From assembly GCA_023055505.1 (NCBI GenBank), contig JALIRH010000001.1:93216530-93280529 (forward strand): DNA of 64,000 nt, given 5' to 3'. The notes beneath the pieces are model-generated. The model was not told the DNA's origin. It was given only the letters and a program-made list of their open reading frames with translations, and ran no database searches. Numbering within the stretch: the stretch's first letter is position 1; each line of letters opens with the position of its first letter. Source of the DNA: Callipepla californica brunnescens (taxonomy: Eukaryota > Chordata > Aves > Galliformes > Odontophoridae). Below, piece by piece: positions 1 through 7,005 of the stretch. Made by a program: the position numbers and the translations under genes.

Positions 1-417
1 TGGAATACTATGTCCATTCTGGGGCTCCTCTGTTCAGAAAGATAAAAGTCTTTTTGAGAGAATCCAGCAGAGGACCACAAAGATTGTTAAGGGCCCAAAG
101 CATCAGCCTTATAAGGAAAGGCTGAAAAACTTGGGACCATTCAGAAGATAAGAGAAGACTGATAGGGAATCTTGTCAATGCTTATGAATGTCAAATGGAT
201 GGGAGTCAAGTGGCTGTGATCAGGGGGCCAGGGACTGGAACAGAGGAAGTTCCATATGGACATAGGAAAAAAAATGTCTTTGTGGAGTTTCCTTCTTTGG
301 AGGTATTCAAAAACCACCTTAATGCTTTCCTGCATAACCTGTTCTTTAAACTTAGGAAACGGGTTTTACCAGGGTTATTGTACTAGATGATCCCCAGAGG
401 TCCTATCCATTCCCTAT
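1..417 (+). repeat. CR1 LINE 3' part, left half, interrupted by the provirus
   Basis: Plus-strand CR1 (chicken repeat 1, a non-LTR retrotransposon) that begins left of the window. It shows typical CR1 3'-region wording: 'ccagcagaggaccacaaaga', then 'aggctgaaaaacttgggacc', and near the end 'tactagatgatccccagagg'. The element is cut at 417 by a provirus and resumes at 5131 with 'ccctatgattcagtgattct', which is the usual CR1 3' end. The CCCTAT at 412-417 is repeated at 5131-5136 as the provirus target duplication. No intact coding sequence remains in this part. Confidence 0.9.
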
Positions 418-720
418 TGTGGATAATGGCAAAAATGCTAGCCAGATTGAGCTGCTGGCTAGGCAGGAATTTGACCATTAGCCTTGGATGCAGGCTGTGT
501 AAAGAAATAGGATATAGGAATAGGAAGCGATCGGAACTGTTTTGTTCAGAATATTAAGAGTGCTTTGAGTTGTTAAGGTGTTTTGTCTTGAGGAATGTGG
601 CCTTCTCCCAATCAGATCTTAGCGCGCGCAGCCTTTCTGTGTATATAAGTTTTGAGTTGTTGCTTAATAAGCTGAACATTAGCTTGCATCAAGCTGGGTT
701 CCCGTCCCTTCATTGCAGCA
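418..720 (+). repeat. 5' LTR of the provirus
   Basis: The 303-bp LTR starts TGTGGATAATGG and ends CATTGCAGCA. It contains a CCAAT box at 608-612, a TATA box (TATATAA) at 642-648 and, at 666-671, AATAAG where the 3' LTR has AATAAA. All other positions match the 3' LTR at a constant offset of 4410. The short CpG-bearing stretch 'agcgcgcgca' just upstream of the TATA box is intact. The promoter motifs are undamaged, so this LTR could in principle still start transcription. Confidence 0.95.
608..648 (+). promoter_or_regulatory. LTR core promoter: CCAAT box and TATA box
   Basis: CCAAT at 608-612 and TATATAA at 642-648, with the TATA box about 30 bp downstream of the CCAAT. The same arrangement is present in the 3' LTR at 5018-5022 and 5052-5058. 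Transcription would be expected to start roughly 25-30 bp after the TATA box, around 670-680, which would define the U3/R border. That start is inferred from spacing only. Confidence 0.7.
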
Positions 721-722
721 AA

Positions 723-740
723 TGGTGACCCCGACATTCG
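723..740 (+). promoter_or_regulatory. Primer-binding site, tRNA-Trp-like
   Basis: The sequence tggtgaccccgacattcg starts two bases after the 5' LTR. Its first 13 bases match the complement of the tRNA-Trp 3' end, the primer used by avian alpharetroviruses, as I recall it. The last five bases differ from that primer. The site would prime minus-strand DNA synthesis. Either a variant tRNA-Trp-class primer is used or the 3' part of the site has mutated. Confidence 0.7.
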
Positions 741-786
741 GGACTTTGGATAATCCGGCTGCAAGACCCCAAGAACTCTAGAATTA

Positions 787-850
787 GCTGCTGAAAGGAA
801 GCAGGACAACAAGGAATACCTTGAGAATCAGCTGCTGAAAGGAAGCAGGA
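787..850 (+). repeat. Leader direct repeat, 20-bp exact copies 44 bp apart
   Basis: gctgctgaaaggaagcagga occurs at 787-806 and again at 831-850, with similar bases in front of each copy ('agaatta' and 'gagaatca'). It lies in the untranslated leader between the primer-binding site and gag, the region where retroviral packaging signals usually sit. A role in RNA packaging or dimerisation is possible but not shown. It may simply be a local 44-bp tandem duplication. Confidence 0.85.
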
Positions 851-884
851 AAACGGATCCGTACAATCACCTCCTCGCGATTGG

Positions 885-893
885 TAGGTGAGC
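885..893 (+). promoter_or_regulatory. Candidate 5' splice donor in the leader
   Basis: TAG|GTGAGC, with the exon end at 887 and the intron starting GT at 888-889, fits the vertebrate donor consensus well. It lies 18 bp before the gag ATG at 905, a usual place for the donor that makes subgenomic env mRNA. The acceptor is unclear. One candidate is near 4191. Confidence 0.55.
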
Positions 894-904
894 TTGGGGT
901 AACT

Positions 905-1542
905 ATGGGAAATCACATATCTTGTGAAGAGCGGGACGTATTTTATATTATGCGGGATTTAATCTCAAAACATGAAAAGACTCTTTCTAGCGCTGACTTA
1001 GACCTCATCTTGCGGTGGGTACGGGATAAAATCCCTGATACAGATTCTTCCACCATTTTTACGCTAGAATTATGGGATCGAGCTGGGGTTAAGTTGCGGG
1101 ACGCATCCACCCAAAGCGATTCTGCTGCGCAGAAACTTTTAGCCCCTTGGAGAACTATTTTTGAGACTCTTAAATCTAAGGAATCTAAATCGTGTGCTCC
1201 TTCCCTTAGTATAGAGGGGGAATTCTCCCCTGATACGACTCCCTTGAGACCCCCTGTTTCAGCTGCTCCTATCCCCACTCTCTCTGAGGTGATGCAGGCG
1301 TGCAATCGTTTAGGAACTGCAAATCACAAATATGAAACGATGGCCGCTGCTTTTGCTGCCATAAATGTGGGGAGGCAGAGCCCCGCTTCCAGTCGTGTGG
1401 TGTATTTTGGATGTGGCATATTGGAGAGAGCTGTCTCCTTTCTGGGCGGGGCTGTGGGGGAGAACCTGGGGACGTTCCTATCTGTCCGCGATGCCGGGGG
1501 GGGGGACACTTTGCGAGCCGGTGTCACTCGCGCTTTGGTTGA
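905..1542 (+). pseudogene. gag: gag remnant: N-terminal matrix/p10 joined to the capsid end, then nucleocapsid
   Basis: I place the start at ATG 905. It gives Met-Gly-Asn, the Gly2 context for myristoylation, and a leader splice donor precedes it. The first ~100 residues resemble the N-terminal p10/matrix domain of betaretroviral Gag (alpha-helical, with a conserved Trp-containing segment and an 'ELWDRAG' stretch). A proline-rich linker then passes straight into a short segment ending 'MAAAFAAINVG' that looks like the C-terminal end of capsid, so most of capsid is missing, apparently in frame. A poor first zinc knuckle follows near 1400-1440; its Cys/His ligands are partly replaced. The second knuckle (C-x2-C-x4-H-x4-C) is complete at 1483-1524 but in a different frame, so a frame change lies between them. 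A TGA at 1540-1542 ends that frame. The original frame stays open to 1732 without recognisable Gag content. No working Gag is expected. Confidence 0.8.
1483..1524 (+). other. Nucleocapsid CCHC zinc knuckle (second), intact
   Basis: Read from 1483 the codons give Cys-Pro-Arg-Cys, four residues, His, four residues, Cys, which is the retroviral nucleocapsid zinc knuckle that binds viral RNA. The frame is -1 relative to the ATG-initiated gag frame, showing that the upstream part carries an indel or deletion that is not a multiple of three. A run of ten G (1496-1505) lies inside the motif and is prone to length change. Confidence 0.75.
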
Positions 1543-2372
1543 CGGGGACGGTCGCCTTCGGGAGGCTCGGGGGGGCGCGCGGGGCGGCCCCGCGCTCCGA
1601 CACGGGTTGCCGCGCCGAATGCTCAGACGCCTGCGACCCTGCCTGCGGCCTGCGGTCTCGATGCCCTCGACGGGGGGAGCCCGGCTGTCTCAGAGGGCGC
1701 AGTTTTGGACTTGGCAACCTCACATACAGTAACACTGATTGATTCCTCCGTGCATTTATTAGATTCAAATGCTACTGGGCCATTACAACTTTAACAGGTT
1801 TATTCATTTTACCAGGGGTTATTGACTCTGACTCACAAATCATAAAATTTATGGCGTGGACACCCATGCCACCATGTACTGTGGTAAAGGGTACCCGCAT
1901 AGCCCAATTGATTCTTTTTCCAGCAATTACTAGCAATGGTGTATCCCAGGAAAAAAGAAAGGGGGGTTTTGGATCTACAGGACCCCCAGCTATTTTTTGG
2001 ACACAATCTGTAACCTCGTCCAGACCGACCTTGCAATGTACTTTACAAAGAAACCAGCAACGAATTATCTTAACAGGAATTTTGGACACAGGAGCTGATG
2101 TGACTGTCATCTCTCTATCCAAATGGCCACCCCTATGGCCTCTAACATCGGCATCACATACATTAGCAGGGGTGGGAGGTGCGAGGAACAGCCAGCAAAG
2201 CGCTGAATTTATCCAAATCAAAGGACCTGAGGATCGAATAGCTACCATCAAACCATTTGTGTTACCAATTCCAATGATATTATGGGGCCGTGATGTTATG
2301 GCTCAGTGGGGAGTTACTATAAAGGCAGATTTTTTGAAGGGGCCATTGAGAGGCGCGACACCCTTAAGCTAA
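1543..2372 (+). pseudogene. pro: dUTPase (broken) plus retropepsin protease
   Basis: The first part, in the nucleocapsid frame (1543-1794), ends with a dUTPase-like start: an 'AVLDLATS' stretch near 1699-1722, then TAA at 1792-1794. The frame one step back is open from 1743 to 2372. It carries the later dUTPase motifs GVIDSD (1815-1832), 'KGTRIAQLILFP' and the glycine-rich GGFGSTG (1962-1982), so the middle of dUTPase, including the motif that binds the nucleotide phosphates, was lost with a frame change near 1790. dUTPase would keep uracil out of viral DNA. The protease follows with the aspartic active site Asp-Thr-Gly-Ala-Asp at 2085-2099, a flap-like 'GVGG' and a C-terminal 'WGRD'. Protease itself looks complete, but its proper fusion to Gag is broken. 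Confidence 0.85.
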
Positions 2373-3275
2373 TATGGAAAACAGATACCCCTATATGGGT
2401 GGATCAATGGTCCCTTCCGTTAGAAAAACTTTGCGCCCTCCAAGATTTAGTAGCAGAACAACTAGCAAAAGGACATATTGTACCTTCCACTAGTCCTTGG
2501 AACTCACCTGTATTTGTAATTAAGAAACAAACCGGTAAATGGCGCTTGCTCCATGACCTCAGAAAAATTAATGATGCTATGGAAAATATGGGAGCCCTTC
2601 AACCAGGTCTCCCATCACCCACAATGATTCCCCGAGATTGGCATTTGACTGTTATTGATCTTAAAGACTGCTTCTTTAATGTTCCATTACACCCTGATGA
2701 TGCCCCTCGATTTGCATTTTCAGTTCCAAGCATCAACATGCAAGCCCCGTTGCAGAGATACCAGTGGGTTGTGCTGCCACGAGGAATGAAAAATAGCCCC
2801 ACAATTTGTCAGTGGTATGTAGCTAAAGTGCTTAGCCCCATTCGAGACACAATGCCAAATGTTTTATTGTATCATTATATGGATGATATCTTAGTGGCTG
2901 CACAACATCACGAGATCATGGAGGAAGCTGTAGCCTTTGTTACAACTGCTGTTAATGCAGCAGGTTTCTGTATTGTACCTGAAAAAATTCAGAAGACACC
3001 ACCATGGAAATATTTAGGCTGGCGCATTAGAGCCCAGACTGTAATTCCCCAGCCCTTACAAATACAAACTCATGTAAAAAATTTACATGATGTACAAAAA
3101 TTGTTGGGAGCAATTAATTGGGTCCGACCACTGTTGGGTATCTCCAATGCGGATTTATATCCCCTTTTTGAACTCCTAAAAGGGTATTCTGATTTGCGCT
3201 CTCCCGCAGTCTTGGCTCTGAAACTGTCAATGCTTTGCAAAAAGTCGCCACAGCTATCTCTAACAGACAAGCTCA
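2306..3275 (+). pseudogene. pol: pol, reverse transcriptase domain, truncated
   Basis: Reverse transcriptase copies viral RNA into DNA. Recognisable parts are the fingers motif 'SPWNSPVFVIKK', the first catalytic Asp in 'VIDLKDCFF', the 'LPRGMKNSPTICQ' segment, and the catalytic Tyr-Met-Asp-Asp at 2876-2887. The following thumb segment 'KYLGWRI' and a connection start ('LLGAINWVRPLLG') are also seen. The open frame ends at 3313, but the pol-like sequence changes frame at about 3203: downstream residues such as 'ETVNALQKVATAIS' continue in another frame. That is a 1-nt type frameshift. RNase H and the integrase N-terminal and core domains are absent after about 3275. The polymerase residues themselves look intact, but the protein would be truncated and out of frame. 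Confidence 0.88.
2330..2336 (+). promoter_or_regulatory. Candidate -1 ribosomal frameshift site, pro to pol
   Basis: The heptamer T TTT TTG fits the X XXY YYZ slippery pattern in the protease frame. It lies within the 67-nt overlap between the pol open frame (from 2306) and the protease stop (2370-2372). A -1 slip here moves exactly into the pol frame. Just downstream, 'aaggg' can pair with 'ccctt' (about 2337-2367) to form a small stem, as frameshift stimulators do. Inferred from pattern and position. Confidence 0.55.
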
Positions 3276-3651
3276 CCGGTGTGCCCGGAGTTACCCTTTT
3301 TTTCGTCTATTAGCACAACAAAAGGGGGGAATGGGAGCTTCCCCTCCTGAGGAGCGACTACATAAAGCTCTTTATGTTTTTAATTTCTTAAATTGTTCCC
3401 TGCTAGATGCTAATCCCCGACATTTTAGCTCGAACACCACATTTGAAATAAGAGTCAAGGCTCCGGTGTTAATTCGAGACCCAGAAACAGGTATGATAAT
3501 GGGGCCATACCCTCTTGTCACATGGGGGAGAGGTTATGCTTGTGTGTCCACAGAAAAAGGCCCCAGGTGGATTCCTGCGAAAAACGTGAAACCATACCGG
3601 GAGGAACAGATTTCTCCGACAACAAAAGAAAACACGACCGAAGAAGGATGA
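3276..3651 (+). pseudogene. pol: pol, integrase C-terminal domain remnant
   Basis: In the frame that follows the frameshift, the sequence reads 'SPPEERLHKALYVFNFLN' and then 'PLVTWGRGYACVSTEKGPRW', which is the end of a betaretroviral integrase with its DNA-binding C-terminal domain. It joins almost directly onto the reverse transcriptase connection region near 3275-3305, so RNase H and the catalytic DDE core of integrase are deleted. The stop codon TGA is at 3649-3651 and overlaps the ATG of the env start by two bases (ATGA), a compact layout that suggests this end is original. Confidence 0.85.
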
Positions 3652-3701
3652 GACCAGCTGCTGCCATGGCTGTGAGGATTTCGAAGGGATGTGCTGCATG
3701 A
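3648..3701 (+). pseudogene. env: env start, stops after 18 codons
   Basis: ATG at 3648 overlaps the pol stop codon. The frame runs 17 residues (MRPAAAMAVRISKGCAA) and ends at TGA 3699-3701. Position and overlap suit the beginning of an env leader; the sequence itself is too short to prove it. No signal peptide or surface-protein domain can be followed downstream in any frame. Confidence 0.45.
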
Positions 3702-4545
3702 ACCTATCAGATCACTCAATGTCAATTCAAGCAAGTATCAAGACCATACAGGAGACACACCACAAGAAAGGTTATGGACTGTCCCTATATGGTTTCCAGT
3801 GTGATATGTCTGGCCTCATCTCAAGGCAAAAAATATCATCCAGCCTTCAAAATAAGATTGTGTGTTTCTTATTGTTTTGTAAATTGTTGTATTGTAAATA
3901 ACTTATGCATGCCATAGTGAATGATGAAAAACAGCTGGATGGTATATTAGTAACAACACAGGTCATGTGTGATTTTCCTGTGTTACCAATGTAGGCTTTA
4001 GAATTAGAATTATTAGGTATTATTTAGGTTGTCATTAGCTATTATTTAGGTTATTGTGTGCTGCTTTTTCTATTTTTAGTGGTAGATTAAATATAAAAAT
4101 GAACAGGATTTGATGTTTCCACTTTTGGAATTCATGGTTATTAGCATTTTTTAGAGAAAGCTAACCTTAGTAGTTTATTGTTTTGCAAGCAGGTACTCCA
4201 TTTGGGCTCTGTATCATGCACTGGCCACGCGGATACAGTGTACAAATGGAAGAAACCCTGCAGACCCTGAGAAGAGTAAAAGCAGGAGAGAATCTGTGGT
4301 GGGTGAGAGAGGAAAAGTGCACTTTGAATCAGGGGACGCCCTGTTGGCACTGCCTATCGCATCCATCACCAGCATGTTCCTTCTGTCTCTCCTCTCTGGC
4401 GACTTGCCATTTCTCAGGGGCCAATAGCTAACAATGCACTTGCTTAGGATGTTTCTGCTTCATGCTTACACTTGTCTAAAATGGATGTTTTGTGTGTGTG
4501 TGTGTGAGTGTATGTTTACTAAAACTCTAACCCTCTGTGTTGCTC
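3702..4545 (+). other. Unassigned segment in the env position
   Basis: About 0.85 kb between the env start and the TM end. The first part (3702-4180) is AT-rich with stops in all plus frames and contains a local repeat ('attatttaggtt' at 4018-4029 and 4041-4052). A second part (4190-4440) is more GC-rich and has an open plus frame at 4183-4431 that resembles nothing I know; it is preceded by an acceptor-like 'ttgttttgcaagcag'. A (GT)n tract lies at 4491-4507. I cannot recognise SU or TM ectodomain. It may be decayed env, another ERV's sequence, or captured host DNA. Confidence 0.6.
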
Positions 4546-4893
4546 TGAATGCGTAGTTTGCTTGCCTTTGTTCCTGAGACATTCTGTCTCCCAGATCCAA
4601 ACATACCCACAGCAGCACCACTCATTCAGGTTACAGGATTGGTTGGACAAATTATTCTCGGGATGGGGTCTCACCGGATGGCTTCGCAATACCTTAAAAA
4701 TGATGTGTTATATTGTAATGACTATTGTAGTGTTTTTGCTGTTACTTCCTTGTATTTTGCAGTGTGTGCAAAAAATGATTGAAAATGCTACAAAGAAAAT
4801 ATTCATAGTGCAACAGAAAGGGGGAAATGTGGATAATGGCAAAAATGCTAGCCAGATTGAGCTGCTGGCTAGGCAGGAATTTGACCATTAGCC
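4546..4893 (+). pseudogene. env: env transmembrane (TM) C-terminal remnant
   Basis: The frame from about 4562 contains 'DWLDKLFSGWGLTGWLRN', a membrane-proximal segment rich in Trp. A hydrophobic membrane anchor (Ile/Val/Phe/Leu-rich, about 4700-4760) follows, then a short Cys-containing and basic tail. This matches the end of betaretroviral Env TM. The frame runs past the polypurine tract into the 3' LTR and stops at 4891. Everything before the membrane-proximal part (signal peptide, SU, fusion peptide and heptad repeats) is missing, so it has no Env function. Confidence 0.75.
4815..4827 (+). promoter_or_regulatory. Polypurine tract
   Basis: AGAAAGGGGGAAA lies directly before the 3' LTR (TG at 4828). 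It is the RNase H-resistant primer for plus-strand DNA synthesis and fixes the LTR left edge. Confidence 0.9.
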
Positions 4894-5130
4894 TTGGATG
4901 CAGGCTGTGTAAAGAAATAGGATATAGGAATAGGAAGCGATCGGAACTGTTTTGTTCAGAATATTAAGAGTGCTTTGAGTTGTTAAGGTGTTTTGTCTTG
5001 AGGAATGTGGCCTTCTCCCAATCAGATCTTAGCGCGCGCAGCCTTTCTGTGTATATAAGTTTTGAGTTGTTGCTTAATAAACTGAACATTAGCTTGCATC
5101 AAGCTGGGTTCCCGTCCCTTCATTGCAGCA
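4828..5130 (+). repeat. 3' LTR of the provirus
   Basis: 303 bp, identical to the 5' LTR except at 5081 (A, versus G at 671). TATA box at 5052-5058 and polyadenylation hexamer AATAAA at 5076-5081. Flanked on the right by the target duplication CCCTAT (5131-5136). Confidence 0.95.
5076..5081 (+). terminator. Polyadenylation signal AATAAA in the 3' LTR
   Basis: Canonical AATAAA, 24-29 bp downstream of the TATA box start. The equivalent 5' LTR site (666-671) reads AATAAG. Cleavage would be expected 15-30 bp downstream, near the 'agcttgcatc' stretch. Confidence 0.75.
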
Positions 5131-5160
5131 CCCTATGATTCAGTGATTCTGTGTTTCTGA
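5131..5160 (+). repeat. CR1 LINE 3' end, right half after the provirus
   Basis: 'ccctatgattcagtgattctgtg' continues the CR1 interrupted at 417 and is its 3' terminus with the usual TGATTCTGTG-type tail. It confirms that the provirus inserted into a pre-existing CR1. Confidence 0.85.
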
Positions 5161-6574
5161 CCATGATATCTCTTGTCTATCCACAGGCCTATAACATTTA
5201 TTACTGAGCATCTACCAAAAACAGGCAGCAACATCTTGATTCAGTGCCTGAAACAACAAATATTTTCTGGAGTTAAAGAACTTAGGTGGAATTTTTTTTT
5301 TTCTTTTTTTGCAGAACAGTAAATTGCTGTTACAATAACATCTACAAAGTTTAGAGCTGTAAAGACGTGAAAATGACCTGTAACAAAATTGCTGACGTTC
5401 CAGTCTGAAATCTATGCAATGCAGTATTTTCATAGGAACAGTAGTGCTGTACAATTTAATGGATGAAAAAGAGCAGATTTTTGTCTTCGTGACATTTCCT
5501 TAAGGTTTTGCATGTGGTGTGCATCTCTTAGCCACAACAACAATACCTTTCAGCTTCAAGTTTATAATGGTCTGAAGGGAATGTTACTGCCCAATAGAAC
5601 AGGCTTAATGTACTCAGTTGCACACACAGCTGTAGAATGGTTACAATTTTGTCTTTGCCAGAAAAACTGATTTCTGTGCAAATTTCTGCAAGCTTTCATT
5701 TCAAGCAGTGCCTGGTTTTCAATGTTAGGTCTCTTAACTGGAAAATTCAGTTACTTTTAGGAAGAGAAAATATAGTTTTGAAGGAGCAGATCAGATACAT
5801 TATATTTTATTATATTATTATATATATTACATTATATTATATTTTATATTATATTTTTATTGTGGATTGATGCGTGAATCAAGGAACACAGATACTTTTC
5901 ATTTAATTCTTTGTGAACTTCACCATTCTTCATTATAAATTGTCTAGCTTCAGTCTCTAATAAAATAATCCCTTGAAGACAGAGTTATTACAACATAGGC
6001 AATTCATATTGGAAATTACAGTTGGTCATTATATTTTGTAACTTTTTGTTTAAGCCAGTATTTCTTCATTCACATATATAATCTTATTACTGAAAACAAA
6101 ATAAAACAACATAAAATTAAGCAGAGTGAATTGTAATATTAAAAATATTTTAAATGCCTGTACTGCATTTGGTACCATTCTAAAGAGCAGATTTCTAGCT
6201 GCTCTGCTGCAGTCAGCTCAGACAAATGATTTGGCAGCATACTACAGCGTTAGTGCAATCAGGCACTTACCAACACTGACATCAGATGCTGGTATCCCTT
6301 ATTTTTCAGTAACATTTGATCCAGCTGTACTTGCAAATTTAGTTTAGTAATGCAAAAAACATGTAGATCTTTGCACATGGAAATTTGATGTCCTTCAATA
6401 AAAGCTCAAAACAAAATAACTCGTTCTATATGCAAGAGGATTTCGATGTTTCTGATGAGAAATTAGTTGTATTCCTACCTTGATTTCTAATAAGTTACTG
6501 GAAAGTGTTTGATGCTCCAGTATCATATTTTTGCTTGTTATTAACTGCTCTCCAGGTCAACTATAGGTCAAAGG
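5161..6574. other. AT-rich flanking DNA, no gene seen
   Basis: No coding signal. There is a low-complexity TATAT/TTATA tract at 5801-5860 and a T-rich run near 5290-5312. Short open frames have no recognisable domains. Confidence 0.7.
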
Positions 6575-7005
6575 ATGAGATACTTGTCCTCTCCTCTGCA
6601 CAGCTGAGGTCACATGTGAAATACTGTGTCCATTTCTGCGCAACTCAGTTCAAAAAAGACAGTGCTTTCCCAAAAGAAATCCACTAGAGTGTAAAAAAGA
6701 TTATTTGGGATTTGGAGCAGCTATCCTACAAGCAAAGGCTCAGAGACTTGGGTCTATTCAGCTTGGAGAAGATAAAGCTGAGAGGGAATCTCATAACTGT
6801 TTATAAATATCTGAAGTGTAAGAATCAAGTCTTTTCAGTGTCATGCAGCAAGACAACAAGTTAAAACGGGTAGAAACTGGACAGGAAATTCCTGCAAACA
6901 CAATAAACTGTCAGAGAAACACTGGAACAGGCTGCCCAGAGAGGTTGTGGAGTCTTTTTCTTCAGAGATATTCAAGACCCATCTGGGCACCTGAATGTGC
7001 TGAAA
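6575..7005 (+). repeat. CR1 LINE fragment, plus strand
   Basis: Contains plus-strand CR1 wording: 'ctgaggtcacatgtgaaata', 'ggctcagagacttgggtcta', 'cagcttggagaagataaagc', then 'ctggaacaggctgcccagag' and 'agatattcaagacccatctg'. It stops before the CR1 3' tail and runs directly into a polypurine satellite, so its 3' end was lost or replaced. Confidence 0.88.

Larger units (their letters stand above)
418..5130 (+). mobile_element. Defective class II (ERVK/betaretrovirus-like) endogenous retrovirus
   Basis: A complete LTR-to-LTR insertion of 4713 bp. It has 303-bp LTRs with TG...CA ends, a 6-bp target duplication (CCCTAT at 412-417 and 5131-5136), a primer-binding site at 723, a polypurine tract at 4815-4827, and gag-pro-pol-env order. 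Class II is supported by a betaretrovirus-type N-terminal Gag, a dUTPase joined to protease, the reading-frame order (gag to pro to pol by successive -1 steps), the integrase C-terminal sequence and the 6-bp duplication. The interior has lost most of capsid, part of dUTPase, RNase H and integrase core, and nearly all of env, and carries frameshifts, so it cannot encode a working virus. The LTR pair differs at one site, so the insertion is recent. I cannot name the exact family. A bird ERVK family, possibly a multicopy non-autonomous one, fits best. Confidence 0.93.

Noticed and set aside
881..904. Upstream extension of gag from a TTG at 881
   Set aside because: There is no ATG, and the splice donor at 887/888 lies inside it. 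The ATG at 905 gives a Met-Gly start suited to myristoylation.
1365..1742. 125-codon frame over the GC-rich gag-pro region, and a G-run frameshift there
   Set aside because: The frame has no recognisable domain, and both the zinc knuckle and the dUTPase start are read in another frame. A G GGG GGA slip is possible but not supported.
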